58,581 nucleotides of DNA from an uncultured Prevotellaceae bacterium (GCA_902776665.1 CACYQZ010000011.1:1-58581); one strand, 5' to 3'; positions 25,276 through 35,325 are shown, numbered from the stretch's first letter. Numbers and translations are program-made. Notes: generated by a model not told the origin, from the sequence alone.

Positions 25276-26058
25276 GTGCGAAAACTCTGCCTATATCTCA
25301 TTTCGATGGTCATTTTCAGCGCATCGTGCCAGTTCAAACTCGACACGGCTGAAGGTGACAAGCACGACCATGCCGTGACGATCGAGCGTTTCGACCGACT
25401 GCAAAGCCGTTACCTGACGACGGGCGACTATGCCGCGCTGCAACAGATGAGCACGCAATATCCCATCGAGACGCGCACGCTCATCGAAGATATTTTGCAA
25501 CTCGGCGAGGTGAGCGACCCGCACATCAACAGCCAGTTTCTCAGTTTTTATCAGGACACCACGCTGCAGGGCATTCTCAATGAAGTTCAGATTCAGTATT
25601 CCGACTTGTCCGACATCGATCAAGCCCTCGAAAATGCGTTTCAAAGGCTTCGGAGAATGATTCCCGACCTCTCCATTCCGCGCATCTACACGCAGGTCGG
25701 AGCACTCAACCAGAGCATTGTCATCAGCGATTCGCTCATCGGTATTTCACTCGACAAATATCTCGGAGCCGATTTTCAGCCCTACAAGCAGTTTTACGAC
25801 GAGAGCCAGCGTGCGTCGATGACCCGAGCCAATATCGTGCCCGACTGCATCCTGTTCTACCTGTTGAGCCGCTATCCGTTGAAAGATTTTGAGACACGCA
25901 CCCAAGCCGAGCGCGACGAGCACATGGGAAAGGTGATGTGGGCGACGAATCAAATTCTTGGAAAGACGCATTTCAGCACGCCCCATGTCAAAAAAATGGG
26001 CACTTACGCCCATGCCCATCCGCAGAAAACCATTCCCCAACTGCTGAGTGAAGACTAA
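25276..26058 (+). CDS. GldB-like gliding-motility lipoprotein
   Basis: A 260-residue predicted lipoprotein starting at GTG 25276; the N-terminus LCLYLISMVIFSASC ends in a lipobox Cys at residue 18. The rest is soluble, with IERFDRLQSRYLTTGDY near the start, and PRIYTQVGALNQSIVISDSL and ISLDKYLGADFQPYKQF in the middle, the pattern of the GldB family. GldB is needed for gliding or type IX secretion in Flavobacteria; related lipoproteins occur in non-gliding Bacteroidales with unknown role. Its end overlaps the convergent gene by 4 nt. Confidence 0.7.
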   Translation: MRKLCLYLISMVIFSASCQFKLDTAEGDKHDHAVTIERFDRLQSRYLTTGDYAALQQMSTQYPIETRTLIEDILQLGEVSDPHINSQFLSFYQDTTLQGILNEVQIQYSDLSDIDQALENAFQRLRRMIPDLSIPRIYTQVGALNQSIVISDSLIGISLDKYLGADFQPYKQFYDESQRASMTRANIVPDCILFYLLSRYPLKDFETRTQAERDEHMGKVMWATNQILGKTHFSTPHVKKMGTYAHAHPQKTIPQLLSED

Positions 26059-26480
26059 TCGTCTTGTCGTTTAAATACGAGGGTTTTCGGCAATTTCACC
26101 CACTTCTTATTGACCGCAATCTTGATGGTGCTGCCATCGAGTTGCTTGAGTGTGAAAGTACCATCGCGATTCAGTGTGAGCGAGGCCGTGAGGTCTTCGC
26201 TGCCGTAGTCGTTGACGATTTCGAGTCGGGCAGTTGTCGCGTTTTTCATTTCGACGCTCGTCACAATCCATTTCCGAGGGTCGCGCTTCGCACCGAGATA
26301 GCCCGCCACCTCGCCGAAAATCTCCTGTTCAGGCACGATGACGGCCTGTTTGTCGAAATCCATTTCGATCCAAACTTGGTATTCGTCGTTCACGATTTTC
26401 CCTTTGAACGCCGTCGATTCCTGTGCGAAAAGTGTTGCACAGAAAAACCATGCCATCGCGATGAAAAAAGTCCGTTTCAT
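26055..26480 (-). CDS. Small secreted protein of unknown function
   Basis: A 141-residue protein with a signal peptide (RTFFIAMAWFFCATLFAQ) and a mature beta-rich domain (FKGKIVNDEYQVWIEMDFDK ... GTFTLKQLDGSTIKIAV). I do not recognise the family. It has its own promoter: TACCTTTG on the minus strand at 26504-26511. Convergent with the GldB-like gene, sharing the last 4 nt. Confidence 0.7.
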   Translation of the reverse strand: MKRTFFIAMAWFFCATLFAQESTAFKGKIVNDEYQVWIEMDFDKQAVIVPEQEIFGEVAGYLGAKRDPRKWIVTSVEMKNATTARLEIVNDYGSEDLTASLTLNRDGTFTLKQLDGSTIKIAVNKKWVKLPKTLVFKRQDD

Positions 26481-26503
26481 GTCTTTTTTTTTGAAGTTGT
26501 CGG

Positions 26504-26511
26504 CAAAGGTA
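26504..26511 (-). promoter_or_regulatory. Promoter -7 box for the small secreted protein
   Basis: TACCTTTG on the minus strand followed by CC, about 24 nt from the ATG. Confidence 0.65.
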
Positions 26512-26585
26512 GTTAATCTAAATCAAGAAATCGGAGTTTATACCATAATTTTATGACTTTTGCCCCCGATTTTATATTTTTTTAG

Positions 26586-26593
26586 TACCTTTG
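26586..26593 (+). promoter_or_regulatory. Promoter -7 box (TACCTTTG) of the glycogen operon
   Basis: TAnnTTTG match followed by C, about 45 nt before the glycogen synthase ATG. It is divergent from the preceding promoter. Confidence 0.7.
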
Positions 26594-26637
26594 CGGTCGA
26601 TTACATGGTTGATAGACAGGTATTAAGATTTTGATAG

Positions 26638-28224
26638 ATGGATAATAAACAGTTGGTTCCCGACTACGTTTTTGAGTCGAGTTGGGAGGTTTGCAATAAG
26701 GTTGGAGGAATTTACACGGTGCTCTCGACGAGGGCTAAAACCTTGCAGAAAACGATGACGGACAGGATTGTTTTCATCGGGCCCGACTTCGACGACAACA
26801 AGGAGAATCCTTATTTTTCCGAAGAAACGACGCCGCTCGACGATTGGAAACGGGCTGCGGAGCGCGACGGACTGCGCGTGAGAGTGGGGCGGTGGACGAT
26901 TCCTGGCCGTCCGGTGGCCATTTTGGTCGATTTCACGCCGTTCTACGAGCAGAAAAACGAGGTTTACGGTTGGCTCTGGGAGCATTATGGTGTCGATTCG
27001 CTGCACGCTTACGGCGATTATGACGAGGCTTCGATGTTTTCGTTGGCCGCTGCGAAGGTCGTGGAAAGCGTTTATTCGTGGAATCATTCAAAATTCAAAA
27101 ATCAAAATTCAAAAATCGTTTATCACGCCAACGAATGGATGACCGGCCTTGGACTGCTGTATATCAACCACCATCTGCCGCAAATAGCCACGATTTTCAC
27201 CACCCACGCCACGAGCATCGGGCGGAGCATCGCAGGCAACAACAAACCGCTCTACGACTATCTTTTTGCCTACAATGGCGACCAGATGGCCGAGGAGTTG
27301 AATATGCAGTCGAAGCATTCGATTGAGAAGCAGACCGCCCACCACGCCGACTGTTTTACGACGGTGAGCGAGATCACGGCACGCGAGTGCGTGGAACTGC
27401 TCGACAAGCCTGTCGATGTGGTGCTGCCAAACGGTTTTGAGAACGATTTTGTGCCGAAGGGAGCCGCTTTCGAGCGCAAAAGAAAGACTGCAAGAAAGCG
27501 TTTAATAGAAATCGCTAATTCGCTCTTACACACGAATTTAACAGACGATACCATCATCGTTTCGACCAGTGGACGCTATGAATTCCGAAACAAGGGAATC
27601 GACGTGTTTATCGAGGCGATGAACCGCCTGCGCTTCCACGAAGATTTGCAGAAAAACGTGCTCGCTTTCATTGAAGTGCCGGGCAGTCTGAGCGACGACC
27701 GCGTGAGTGGAATGATGAACTGGCTGGGGCTGAACAGTTCGCCCAACGACAAGGTTCACGTCGTGGTTGTGCCGAACTATCTGACGGGTGACGACGGTCT
27801 CATCAACTTGAGTTACTATGACACGATTCTGGGCAACGATCTCTGCATCTATCCGTCGTACTACGAGCCGTGGGGCTACACGCCGCTCGAGGCTGTGGCG
27901 TTCAAAGTGCCCTGCATCACGACCGATTTGGCGGGTTTCGGCCTTTGGGCGAACTCGGTTTTCGGTCGCTATGGCGAAATTGAGGACGGCGTGAAGGTGA
28001 TTCACCGCACCGATTACAATTATTCCGACGTGGCCGATGCCGTGGCCGACACGGTGGCTTCGTTCTCGAAAAAAAGCGAAAAAGAAGTGGCCGAGGCTCG
28101 GAAAAATGCCGCTGAATTGTCAAAAAAAGCCCTTTGGAAATTGTTTATCAAGCATTATTTCGAGGCGTATGATGTGGCGTTGAAGAAGGCGGAAGAAAGG
28201 GAAGTGAAAGGATTAAAATTTTAA
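26638..28224 (+). CDS. Glycogen synthase, GT3-type
   Basis: A 528-residue glycosyltransferase that elongates alpha-1,4-glucan from a nucleotide-glucose donor. The N-terminus [20 protein letters not shown] followed by STRAKTLQ is the signature of the eukaryote-like GT3 synthases common in Bacteroidetes. The later [42 protein letters not shown] and [15 protein letters not shown] segments are the conserved core and acceptor-site regions. Residues about 151-160 ([10 protein letters not shown]) come from an in-frame heptamer tract just before [11 protein letters not shown]. The glucan phosphorylase gene follows after 19 nt, so synthesis and breakdown of glycogen are cotranscribed. Confidence 0.92.
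   Translation: MDNKQLVPDYVFESSWEVCNKVGGIYTVLSTRAKTLQKTMTDRIVFIGPDFDDNKENPYFSEETTPLDDWKRAAERDGLRVRVGRWTIPGRPVAILVDFTPFYEQKNEVYGWLWEHYGVDSLHAYGDYDEASMFSLAAAKVVESVYSWNHSKFKNQNSKIVYHANEWMTGLGLLYINHHLPQIATIFTTHATSIGRSIAGNNKPLYDYLFAYNGDQMAEELNMQSKHSIEKQTAHHADCFTTVSEITARECVELLDKPVDVVLPNGFENDFVPKGAAFERKRKTARKRLIEIANSLLHTNLTDDTIIVSTSGRYEFRNKGIDVFIEAMNRLRFHEDLQKNVLAFIEVPGSLSDDRVSGMMNWLGLNSSPNDKVHVVVVPNYLTGDDGLINLSYYDTILGNDLCIYPSYYEPWGYTPLEAVAFKVPCITTDLAGFGLWANSVFGRYGEIEDGVKVIHRTDYNYSDVADAVADTVASFSKKSEKEVAEARKNAAELSKKALWKLFIKHYFEAYDVALKKAEEREVKGLKF
27087..27117 (+). repeat. In-frame CAAAATT/CAAAAAT heptamer tract in glycogen synthase
   Basis: TTCAAAATTCAAAAATCAAAA and continuation: alternating CAAAATT and CAAAAAT heptamers giving [10 protein letters not shown]. 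Confidence 0.9.
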
Positions 28225-28243
28225 TGACAAAATATTTTACAAA

Positions 28244-30814
28244 ATGAACAAAATCAAAGCTGACTACACAAATGTTCCCCAATGGCGGGAACTGACGGTA
28301 AAATCGAGTCTTCCAGAGCAGTTGAAATGCTTGGATGAAATTGCCCACAACCTCTGGTGGGTGTGGAACTTCGAGGCCCGCGACCTGTTTCGCGATCTCG
28401 ACCCCGGCCTCTATCACGATGTGAAGCACAACCCCGTGCAGTTGCTCGAGCGTCTGAGCTTCGACCGCATGGAGGAAATCGTCAAGGACAAGGCACTGAT
28501 GAAGCGCATCAATGGCGTTTACAAGCTGTTCCGCGCCTATATGGACGTGAAACCCGACAGTAAACGCCCCTCGGTGGCCTATTTCTGTATGGAATACGGT
28601 ATGCACTCGGCCCTGAAAATCTATTCGGGCGGTTTGGGAATGTTGGCTGGCGACTACGTGAAAGAGGCCAGCGACTCGAACGTCGATATGTGTGCTGTCG
28701 GTTTTATGTATCGTTTCGGCTATTTCAAACAGAGCCTGTCGATGGATGGTGAACAAATCGCCAACTACGAGTCGCAGGACTTCCACTCGATGCCCATCGA
28801 GCGCCAACTCGACGAAAACGGCAATCCGCTCGTCATCGATGTGCCTTACACGAACTACCTCGTCCACGCCTACGTTTGGCGCGTGAATGTCGGTCGTGTG
28901 ACGCTCTATCTGCTTGACACCGACAACGAACTCAATTCGGAATTCGACCGTCCCATCACGCACTCGCTCTACGGCGGCGACTGGGAAAATCGTCTGAAAC
29001 AGGAAATTCTGCTCGGCATCGGCGGTATGCTGCTGCTCAAGCGACTCGGCATCAAGAAGGATGTCTATCACTGCAATGAAGGCCACGCCGCACTCTGCAA
29101 CCTGCAGCGTTTGTGCGACTACATCGAGGAAGGTCTGACGTTCAATCAGGCGCTCGAACTGGTGCGTGCCAGTGGTCTTTACACGGTTCACACGCCCGTT
29201 CCCGCCGGTCACGACTACTTTGAAGAGGGTCTTTTCGGCAAATATATGGGTGGCTACCCCGAGAAACTCGGCATCACGTGGGACGAATTCATCGGAATGG
29301 GTCGCACGAATCCCGACGACAAAAGCGAGAAATTCTGCATGTCCACCTTCGCCTGCAACACGTGTCAGGAGGTCAACGGCGTGTCGAAACTCCATGGTTG
29401 GGTGTCGCAAAAAATGTTCTCGCCGATTTGGAAGGGCTATTTCCCCGAGGAAAACCACGTGGGCTACGTCACCAACGGCGTTCACTTCCCGACATGGGCG
29501 GCTGCCGAGTGGCGCAAGGTCTATGCCAAATATTTCGACGAGAAATTCATGTCCGACCAGTCGAATCCGAAGATTTGGGAGGCCATCTACAACGTGCCCG
29601 ACGATGAAATTTGGGCGACGCGCATGACGCTGAAGCATAAATTGTTCGATTATATCAAGGAACAGTTCCGCGAGACTTGGCTGAAGAATCAGGGTGACCC
29701 GTCGCGAGTGGTGAAACTCGTCGAACAGTTCAACCCCAACGCTCTCGTCATCGGTTTCTGCCGCCGTTTCGCCACCTACAAACGCGCTCATCTGCTCTTC
29801 ACCGACGAGGCTCGTCTGAGCAAAATCGTGAACGACCCCGAACATCCCGTCATCTTCCTTTTTGCTGGTAAGGCTCACCCCGCCGACGGCGCTGGACAAG
29901 GACTGATCAAGAAGATTTTCGAGATTTCGCAGCGCGAGGAGTTCCAAGGAAAAATCATCTTCCTCGAGGACTACGACTACCTGTTGGCTCGCCGTCTGGT
30001 CAGTGGTGTCGATATTTGGATGAATACGCCGACACGACCGCTCGAAGCCTCTGGAACCAGTGGCGAAAAGGCCGAAATGAACGGTGTCGTCAACCTTTCC
30101 GTGCTCGACGGATGGTGGTACGAAGGCTATCGCGAGGGTGCCGGCTGGGCACTGACCGAGAAACGCACCTATCAGAATCAGGCGTTCCAAGACCAACTCG
30201 ATGCCGCCACCATCTATCATCTGCTCGAAGCGGACATCATTCCGCTCTATTACAAGATGAACAAGAAGGGCTACAGCGAGGGTTGGCTCAAGGTCATCAA
30301 GAACTCGATTGCCCAGATTGCGCCGCACTACACGATGAAGCGCCAACTCGACGATTATTATTCGAAGTTCTACGAGAAAGAGGCGAAGCGTTTCAAGGAA
30401 ATTTCTGCCGACGGCTACCGCCTTGCCAAGGATATTGCACAGTGGAAAGAGGCTGTCGCCGAGCGTTGGGACGCTGTCAGCGTGGTGTCGTCGGAGTGGG
30501 AAGTGCCTGCTTCGGGAGCCGAGACGGGCAAGTGCTACAAACTGCGCTACGTCATCGACGAAAAGGGCCTCGACGATGCTGTCGGACTCGAATTGGTCAA
30601 TGTCAGCACCGACCCAAACGGCGAGGAACACGTTTTCTCGAAAATGCCTCTGGAAGTGGTTGGTCGCGAAGGCAACAACTACGTTTTCGAGGGTGTCATC
30701 GAACCCAACAACGCCGGAATTTTCAAGAGCGCCGTGCGCATGTATCCGAAGAACGACAAACTGCCTCACCGTCAAGATTTCTGCTATGTAAAGTGGATTG
30801 AATTGCCGGCGTAA
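28244..30814 (+). CDS. glgP: Alpha-glucan phosphorylase (short GT35 type)
   Basis: PLP-dependent phosphorylase of 856 residues releasing glucose 1-phosphate from glycogen or maltodextrin. It begins with the domain typical of the short bacterial form ([20 protein letters not shown]). [20 protein letters not shown] and [11 protein letters not shown] follow, then the cofactor segment [14 protein letters not shown] with the PLP lysine at residue 609. The C-terminal about 100 residues form an extra beta domain. Cotranscribed with the glycogen synthase upstream; the terminator at 30838-30887 closes the operon. Confidence 0.93.
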   Translation: MNKIKADYTNVPQWRELTVKSSLPEQLKCLDEIAHNLWWVWNFEARDLFRDLDPGLYHDVKHNPVQLLERLSFDRMEEIVKDKALMKRINGVYKLFRAYMDVKPDSKRPSVAYFCMEYGMHSALKIYSGGLGMLAGDYVKEASDSNVDMCAVGFMYRFGYFKQSLSMDGEQIANYESQDFHSMPIERQLDENGNPLVIDVPYTNYLVHAYVWRVNVGRVTLYLLDTDNELNSEFDRPITHSLYGGDWENRLKQEILLGIGGMLLLKRLGIKKDVYHCNEGHAALCNLQRLCDYIEEGLTFNQALELVRASGLYTVHTPVPAGHDYFEEGLFGKYMGGYPEKLGITWDEFIGMGRTNPDDKSEKFCMSTFACNTCQEVNGVSKLHGWVSQKMFSPIWKGYFPEENHVGYVTNGVHFPTWAAAEWRKVYAKYFDEKFMSDQSNPKIWEAIYNVPDDEIWATRMTLKHKLFDYIKEQFRETWLKNQGDPSRVVKLVEQFNPNALVIGFCRRFATYKRAHLLFTDEARLSKIVNDPEHPVIFLFAGKAHPADGAGQGLIKKIFEISQREEFQGKIIFLEDYDYLLARRLVSGVDIWMNTPTRPLEASGTSGEKAEMNGVVNLSVLDGWWYEGYREGAGWALTEKRTYQNQAFQDQLDAATIYHLLEADIIPLYYKMNKKGYSEGWLKVIKNSIAQIAPHYTMKRQLDDYYSKFYEKEAKRFKEISADGYRLAKDIAQWKEAVAERWDAVSVVSSEWEVPASGAETGKCYKLRYVIDEKGLDDAVGLELVNVSTDPNGEEHVFSKMPLEVVGREGNNYVFEGVIEPNNAGIFKSAVRMYPKNDKLPHRQDFCYVKWIELPA

Positions 30815-30837
30815 GCGCAAGTTTTTCATCATTTTTC

Positions 30838-30887
30838 AACCGTCTCTGCCCACTTTTTTACGAAAAAAGGCAGGGGCGGTTGTTTTT
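30838..30887 (+). terminator. Terminator after glucan phosphorylase
   Basis: 13-bp stem AACCGTCTCTGCC / GGCAGGGGCGGTT (with G-U pairs) around an 18-nt loop, followed by GTTTTT. Confidence 0.8.
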
Positions 30888-30934
30888 AGGCATGATTTTT
30901 GTTGTAAAGAATCAAAAAAAGGAGGACGTAAATC

Positions 30935-31600
30935 ATGGCATTCATTGATTATTACAAGATTCTCGGCGTCGATAAGAACATTCCGCAGAAGGATGTGCGG
31001 GCGGCTTACAAGAAGCGGGCGAAGCAGTTTCACCCCGATTTGCACCCGAACGACCCGAAAGCAAAGGCAAAGTTTCAGGCTCTGAACGAGGCTTTTGACG
31101 TCATTGGCGACCCCGAAAAACGGAAGAAATATGACCAATACGGTGCGCGATGGAAGGAGATGGATCAAGCGCAGTCGGCAGGTGGATTTGGTGGTTTCGG
31201 CGGTGGTGGTTCACCGTTCGACGGCTTCGATTTCAGTTCGTTCACGAGCGGTTCGGGCGGTTTCTCTTCGTTCTTCCAAGAGTTGTTTGGCGGTGGCCGC
31301 TCGCGTGCGCAGCGTCGGCAGTCGTCGCCCGTCGATTTGAACACGAATGTGTCGGTCAATCTCGACCTTTACACGGCCTTGTTGGGTGGTGAAATCATCG
31401 TCCAGGTGGCTGGTGGCTCGAAATTGAAGCTGAAAGTGAAGCCCGAAACGCAGTCGGGTACGAAAGTTCGTCTGCGTGGAAAAGGTCGCTCGCTGCCCGA
31501 CGGCACGCAGGGCGACATGATCATCACTTACAACGTCGTGCTGCCGACCAATCTGACAGAACGGCAGAAGTCGCTGCTGATGCAGATGCGTAGTTCGTGA
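30935..31600 (+). CDS. DnaJ-domain (CbpA-like) co-chaperone
   Basis: A 221-residue protein. It has an N-terminal J domain with the HPD triad (KQFHPDLHPND), a Gly/Phe/Ser-rich linker at about 72-112 (GGFGGFGGGGSPFDGFDFSS) and one C-terminal substrate-binding region (VNLDLYTALLGGEIIVQVAG ... GQGD-like TQGDMIITYNVVLP). No zinc-binding Cys repeats, so it is a class II (CbpA-like) protein, but shorter than typical CbpA (about 300 residues). It would stimulate DnaK ATPase. An AGGAGG-like purine run (AAAAAAGGAGGACG) lies about 10 nt before the ATG, stronger than usual for this phylum. A heptamer tract begins at its stop codon. Confidence 0.9.
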   Translation: MAFIDYYKILGVDKNIPQKDVRAAYKKRAKQFHPDLHPNDPKAKAKFQALNEAFDVIGDPEKRKKYDQYGARWKEMDQAQSAGGFGGFGGGGSPFDGFDFSSFTSGSGGFSSFFQELFGGGRSRAQRRQSSPVDLNTNVSVNLDLYTALLGGEIIVQVAGGSKLKLKVKPETQSGTKVRLRGKGRSLPDGTQGDMIITYNVVLPTNLTERQKSLLMQMRSS

Positions 31601-31620
31601 AGTGTGGAGTGTGAAGTGAG
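31596..31620 (+). repeat. GTGAAGT/GTGGAGT heptamer tract after the DnaJ-like gene
   Basis: GTGAAGT, GTGGAGT, GTGAAGT, GAG begins inside the TGA stop codon of the DnaJ-like gene. Confidence 0.85.
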
Positions 31621-31625
31621 AATAC

Positions 31626-31656
31626 GAAGAAAGCAACCTTAACGGTTGCTTTCTTC
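31626..31656. terminator. Bidirectional terminator hairpin between dnaJ-like and tRNA-Lys
   Basis: Perfect 13-bp inverted repeat GAAGAAAGCAACC / GGTTGCTTTCTTC around TTAAC. It lies between the convergent DnaJ-like gene and tRNA-Lys and could end both transcripts. Confidence 0.75.
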
Positions 31657-31657
31657 G

Positions 31658-31730
31658 TACACTCTCAGGGGTTCGAACCCTGGACCCACTGATTAAGAGT
31701 CAGTTGCTCTACCAACTGAGCTAAGAGTGC
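31658..31730 (-). tRNA. tRNA-Lys (anticodon CTT)
   Basis: A 73-nt cloverleaf on the minus strand: acceptor GCACTCT pairs with AGAGTGT (one G-U), D arm AGCTCAGTTGGTAGAGC, anticodon arm ACTGA-CTCTTAA-TCAGT with anticodon CTT, T arm CCAGG-GTTCGAA-CCCCTG. CCA is not encoded. A TACCTTTG promoter box lies about 45 nt upstream (31775-31782). Confidence 0.95.
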
Positions 31731-31774
31731 TCCTGTTTGCGTTTCAAAATCTGTCGATTTTTGATTTGCGGTTG

Positions 31775-31782
31775 CAAAGGTA
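31775..31782 (-). promoter_or_regulatory. Promoter -7 box of tRNA-Lys
   Basis: TACCTTTG on the minus strand followed by CAACC. Confidence 0.65.
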
Positions 31783-31846
31783 CTCCATTTTTTTGGAACC
31801 ACCAAACTTTTTCGACTTTTTTTTCAGAAAAACGTTTTTTTCCAAT

Positions 31847-31873
31847 CTTAACTCCTTAACTCCTTACTCCTCA
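31847..31873 (-). repeat. TTAACTCC tandem tract at the 3' end of the sulfatase gene
   Basis: TTAACTCC, TTAACTCC, TTACTCCTC on the plus strand, touching the sulfatase stop codon. Confidence 0.7.
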
Positions 31874-33412
31874 AAACACCTCATCCGGCCACGCGCAGGG
31901 TTTTCCCGTCGCCTTCACCGTCGGTCGCTGTGCATCCATTCTGCGGAGTTCGCGTCCCAATTCACGCGAAAGACGGCGGACGATTTTCGGTTGCTCGGCG
32001 GCGAGATTGCGGCTTTCGCCGATGTCGTTTTCGATGTCGTAAAGTTGTTTTTCGCCAGTTTTGTAGTCGTAGATGAGTTTCCACTGGTCGCGTCGGATGG
32101 CGCAGTTGAGGCTGATGGCCGGTCCTTCGTTGCCCCAGACGTTAGGGTAGTTCCAGACGAGCGATCGCCCCTTTGAAGATTTCCTTTTTTCGGTGAGCAA
32201 CGTCATGAAGCTGCGCCCGTCGATGGTTTGCGGAACGCGGTATTTCTCCACACCACCCATTTCCAGAATCGTCGGGAAGAAATCCTCGATGACGAGGTAG
32301 TGGTTGCAGCGCGACTGCGGTCGGACGTGCCCGGGCCAGCGCACCATCATCGGTTCGCGGATGCCGCCTTCGAGCAGCGAGCCTTTGCCACAGCGCAGTG
32401 GCGCATTCTGCGTGAAAAGCGGTTCGTCGCGCCAATAGTTGCCGGTCGCATAGCCGCCGTTGTCGCTCATGAAAATGACGACGGTGTTCGCGGCTTCGCC
32501 GTTGCGGTCGAGCCAGTTGAGCAGGTCGCCGAGGCTTTTGTCCATACCCTCGACGAGCGAGGCATAGGCAGCTTCCTTCGCCGACAGTCCTTTGTCGAGG
32601 TATTTCTGGAAAAATCGTGGGTCGCGGTCGATGGGAACATGCACGGCGTAATGCGACAGATAGAGATAGAACGGCGATTCTTCGGTACTTTTCCAACGGT
32701 CGAGTGCGGCGAGCGTCTCTTGCGTGAGGGCTTCGGTGAGGAATGTGCCGCTGCCCCAATATTTTTCGAGATGGGGCGTGGCCATCGGCGTTGTGGGCTG
32801 ACCGTCAGCATTGTAACCGAAATTTTTCTCGCTCAAGTAAGTGGCTGGACCTCCGGCGGCGTGTCCGGCGATGTTCACGTCGAACCCAAGGTTTTCAGGG
32901 CGTTCACCGGGCGTTCCGATGGCTCCCCAATGGGCTTTTCCGCTGTGAATCGTGTGGTAGCCACTTTCGCGAAGGATTTCGACGAAGGTTCGACAAGGAA
33001 AGGCCCTTTCAACCCTTTGAGTATCGCCATTTCCGACGGAATAAATGCCGTTCACGTTCCAGTCGGGCGTTGCCAGTTCGGCATCGTCGAGGTCGGTCGA
33101 TTCGTCTTTGCGCAGTGTCCAGTTGGTGACGCGATGCCGTGCCGCGTTTGCCCCCGTCATCAGCGAACAGCGACTGGGCGAACTGATGGCCGAGGCGTAT
33201 GCCTGCGTGAAAACCATTCCCTCGCGAGCCAGCCGTTCCATGTTGGGCGTTTCGTAGCGGTCGTTCAGCGGTGTTCGTTCCGTCCAAAATGGCACGGAAG
33301 TGTCTTGCCAACCCATGTCATCGACCATAAACAGGACGATGTTCGGGCGATTCGTCGCAATCGTTGGAATCGTCGCGAGCGAAGCCGAAAACAGCACGAG
33401 TTGCTTCTTCAT
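31871..33412 (-). CDS. Secreted sulfatase, Ser-type
   Basis: A 513-residue alkaline-phosphatase-superfamily sulfatase, exported by a signal peptide (QLVLFSASLATIPTIAT). The metal-binding Asp pair is in IVLFMVDDMGWQDT. The formylglycine motif is S77-S-P-S-R81 in ISSPSRCSLMTG: a Ser-type site, which needs an anaerobic sulfatase-maturating enzyme (established knowledge), and none is encoded in this window. Conserved GKAHWG and MSDNGGYATG segments follow. Likely acts on sulfated glycans. The start overlaps the end of topB by 4 nt, an unexpected pairing for a carbohydrate enzyme. Confidence 0.92.
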   Translation of the reverse strand: MKKQLVLFSASLATIPTIATNRPNIVLFMVDDMGWQDTSVPFWTERTPLNDRYETPNMERLAREGMVFTQAYASAISSPSRCSLMTGANAARHRVTNWTLRKDESTDLDDAELATPDWNVNGIYSVGNGDTQRVERAFPCRTFVEILRESGYHTIHSGKAHWGAIGTPGERPENLGFDVNIAGHAAGGPATYLSEKNFGYNADGQPTTPMATPHLEKYWGSGTFLTEALTQETLAALDRWKSTEESPFYLYLSHYAVHVPIDRDPRFFQKYLDKGLSAKEAAYASLVEGMDKSLGDLLNWLDRNGEAANTVVIFMSDNGGYATGNYWRDEPLFTQNAPLRCGKGSLLEGGIREPMMVRWPGHVRPQSRCNHYLVIEDFFPTILEMGGVEKYRVPQTIDGRSFMTLLTEKRKSSKGRSLVWNYPNVWGNEGPAISLNCAIRRDQWKLIYDYKTGEKQLYDIENDIGESRNLAAEQPKIVRRLSRELGRELRRMDAQRPTVKATGKPCAWPDEVF

Positions 33413-35307
33413 TTCGTCGATTTTTTTGCCTTTTTGGGCTTTTCAGCCTCTTTTTCCTTCGGATTTTCAATCGTGATTCGGCGCGGTGAATTGTCGCGCA
33501 GCACGTCGTTGACGATTTCGGTGATTTGCGCTTTGAGTTCCTCGACAAACTGGCCTGCGTCGTATTTTTTGTGTTCGATGTCGCGCAGTTTTTTCTCCCA
33601 AATGCCCGTCAATTCGCAACTTTTCAAAAGTTCTTCGCGAATGAGGTCGATGAGTTCGATGCCAGTCGGTGTGGCGACGAGTCGTTTGCGTTCGCGACGG
33701 ATGTAATTGCGTTTGAAAAGCGTCTCGATGATGCTGGCGCGGCTCGACGGACGACCGATTCCGTTCTCTTTCAAGGCGGCTCGCAGTTCCTCGTCGTCCA
33801 CGAATTTTCCGGCAGTTTCCATCGCGCGAAGCAGCGTTGCCTCGGTGTAGTAGGGTGGTGGCGTTGTCCATTTTTCGGTCAAAGTCGGTGTGTGAGGGCC
33901 ACTTTCGCCTTTTTTGAAGGTTGGCAGCGTGCGTTCTTCGTCGGAAGCTCCATTTTCATCACCCGATGGCGACACGTTTGCGTCGTCTTTTTCGTCTTGT
34001 TTCTGATAAACCACTCGCCAACCAGCATCCAAAATTTCCTTGCCAGAAACCTTGAATTCTATTTCGTCCACTTCGCCGAGTACCGTCGTTGTCGAAAATT
34101 TGCAGTCGGGATAGAAAACGGCGATGAAACGGCGGGCGACCAAGTCGAAAACCTTCTGTTCCAAGTCGGTCAGACCCTTTGGAATCACGCCAGTCGGGAT
34201 GATGGCGTGGTGGTCGGTGACTTTCGACGAATCGAAGACTTTTTTCGATTTTTTCAGCGGTTTTCCACCCAGCGGTCGAACCAGTTCGGCGTAGGGTGCG
34301 ATGGCAGCGAATTTCGTTTGGAAAAGGCCGTTCATCGTCTGCGGACATTTTGCGTAAATATCATCGGAAAGATAGCGCGTATCGACACGCGGATAGGTCG
34401 TGATTTTCTTTTCGTAGAGACTTTGGATGACGTTGAGCGCGGTTTCGGCTGACAGCCCTAATTTCTTGTTGCAATCGACCTGAAGCGAAGTCAAATCGTA
34501 GAGTTGCGGCGGTGCTTCCGTGCCTTTTTTCTTCTCGACATTCGTCACCATAAATGGCTTTCCTTCAATGAGTTGAAAGGCTTTTACTCCCTCTTCCTTC
34601 GAGGTGAATTTGCCTTTCGTCGCCGTGAAAGTCGTGTCGCGATAGACCGTCGCCAACACCCAGTAAGGTTCGGGTTTGAAGTTGTCGATTTCCTTCTGCC
34701 GATTCACGATGAGCGCGAGCGTGGGCGTTTGCACCCGACCGACGCTCAGCACCTGCCGATTCTGGCCGTATTTCAGCGTGTAGAGTCGCGTGGCGTTCAT
34801 TCCCAAAAGCCAGTCGCCGATGGCGCGGCTCAGTCCAGCGAGGTAGAGCGGCTGGTAGTCGTTCTGGTCTTTCAGTTTGGCGAAACCCTCGCGGATAGCC
34901 TCGTCGGTCATCGACGAAATCCACAGCCGTTTCACGGGACATTTCGCGCCCGCCTTCTGCATCACCCAACGCTGAATCAGTTCACCTTCTTGTCCCGCGT
35001 CGCCGCAGTTCACGATGCTGTCGGCCTGCTGCATCAGTCGCTCGATGACGGCAAATTGCTTCTTGATGCCTCCGTCGTCGATGAGTTTGATGCCGAAGCG
35101 CGACGGAATCATCGGCAGCGAACCTAGCGACCAGCGTTTCCACTGTTCGCTGTAGTCATGCGGCTCTTTCAGCGTACACAAATGGCCGAAAGTCCACGTC
35201 ACCTGATAGCCGTTGCCCTCCATGTAGCCGTCTTTCGACTGCGTGGCACCGATGATTCTGGCGATGTCGCGGGCGACGCTCGGTTTTTCTGCGATGCAAA
35301 CAATCAT
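33409..35307 (-). CDS. topB: DNA topoisomerase III (type IA)
   Basis: A 632-residue type IA topoisomerase. The TOPRIM domain is at the N-terminus (IVCIAEKPSVARDIARIIGA; acidic NCGDAGQEGELI), then YGQNRQVLSVGRVQTPTLAL. The catalytic tyrosine is in KKITTYPRVDTRYLSDD (near residue 310). The C-terminus is a Lys/Glu-rich tail without zinc fingers. It decatenates and relaxes DNA. Between the PD40 lipoprotein and the sulfatase on one strand; overlaps the sulfatase start by 4 nt. Confidence 0.94.
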   Translation of the reverse strand: MIVCIAEKPSVARDIARIIGATQSKDGYMEGNGYQVTWTFGHLCTLKEPHDYSEQWKRWSLGSLPMIPSRFGIKLIDDGGIKKQFAVIERLMQQADSIVNCGDAGQEGELIQRWVMQKAGAKCPVKRLWISSMTDEAIREGFAKLKDQNDYQPLYLAGLSRAIGDWLLGMNATRLYTLKYGQNRQVLSVGRVQTPTLALIVNRQKEIDNFKPEPYWVLATVYRDTTFTATKGKFTSKEEGVKAFQLIEGKPFMVTNVEKKKGTEAPPQLYDLTSLQVDCNKKLGLSAETALNVIQSLYEKKITTYPRVDTRYLSDDIYAKCPQTMNGLFQTKFAAIAPYAELVRPLGGKPLKKSKKVFDSSKVTDHHAIIPTGVIPKGLTDLEQKVFDLVARRFIAVFYPDCKFSTTTVLGEVDEIEFKVSGKEILDAGWRVVYQKQDEKDDANVSPSGDENGASDEERTLPTFKKGESGPHTPTLTEKWTTPPPYYTEATLLRAMETAGKFVDDEELRAALKENGIGRPSSRASIIETLFKRNYIRRERKRLVATPTGIELIDLIREELLKSCELTGIWEKKLRDIEHKKYDAGQFVEELKAQITEIVNDVLRDNSPRRITIENPKEKEAEKPKKAKKSTK

Positions 35308-35325
35308 TTTTCTCGATTTTTCGGG

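Noticed and set aside
28148-30832. Antisense frame of 894 codons opposite glucan phosphorylase
   Set aside because: The plus strand encodes a clear GT35 enzyme; long antisense frames are common here because of codon bias, and the antisense product shows no domain.
32228-33706. Plus-strand frame of 492 codons opposite sulfatase and topB
   Set aside because: Spans the overlap of two well-recognised minus-strand genes; a shadow frame.
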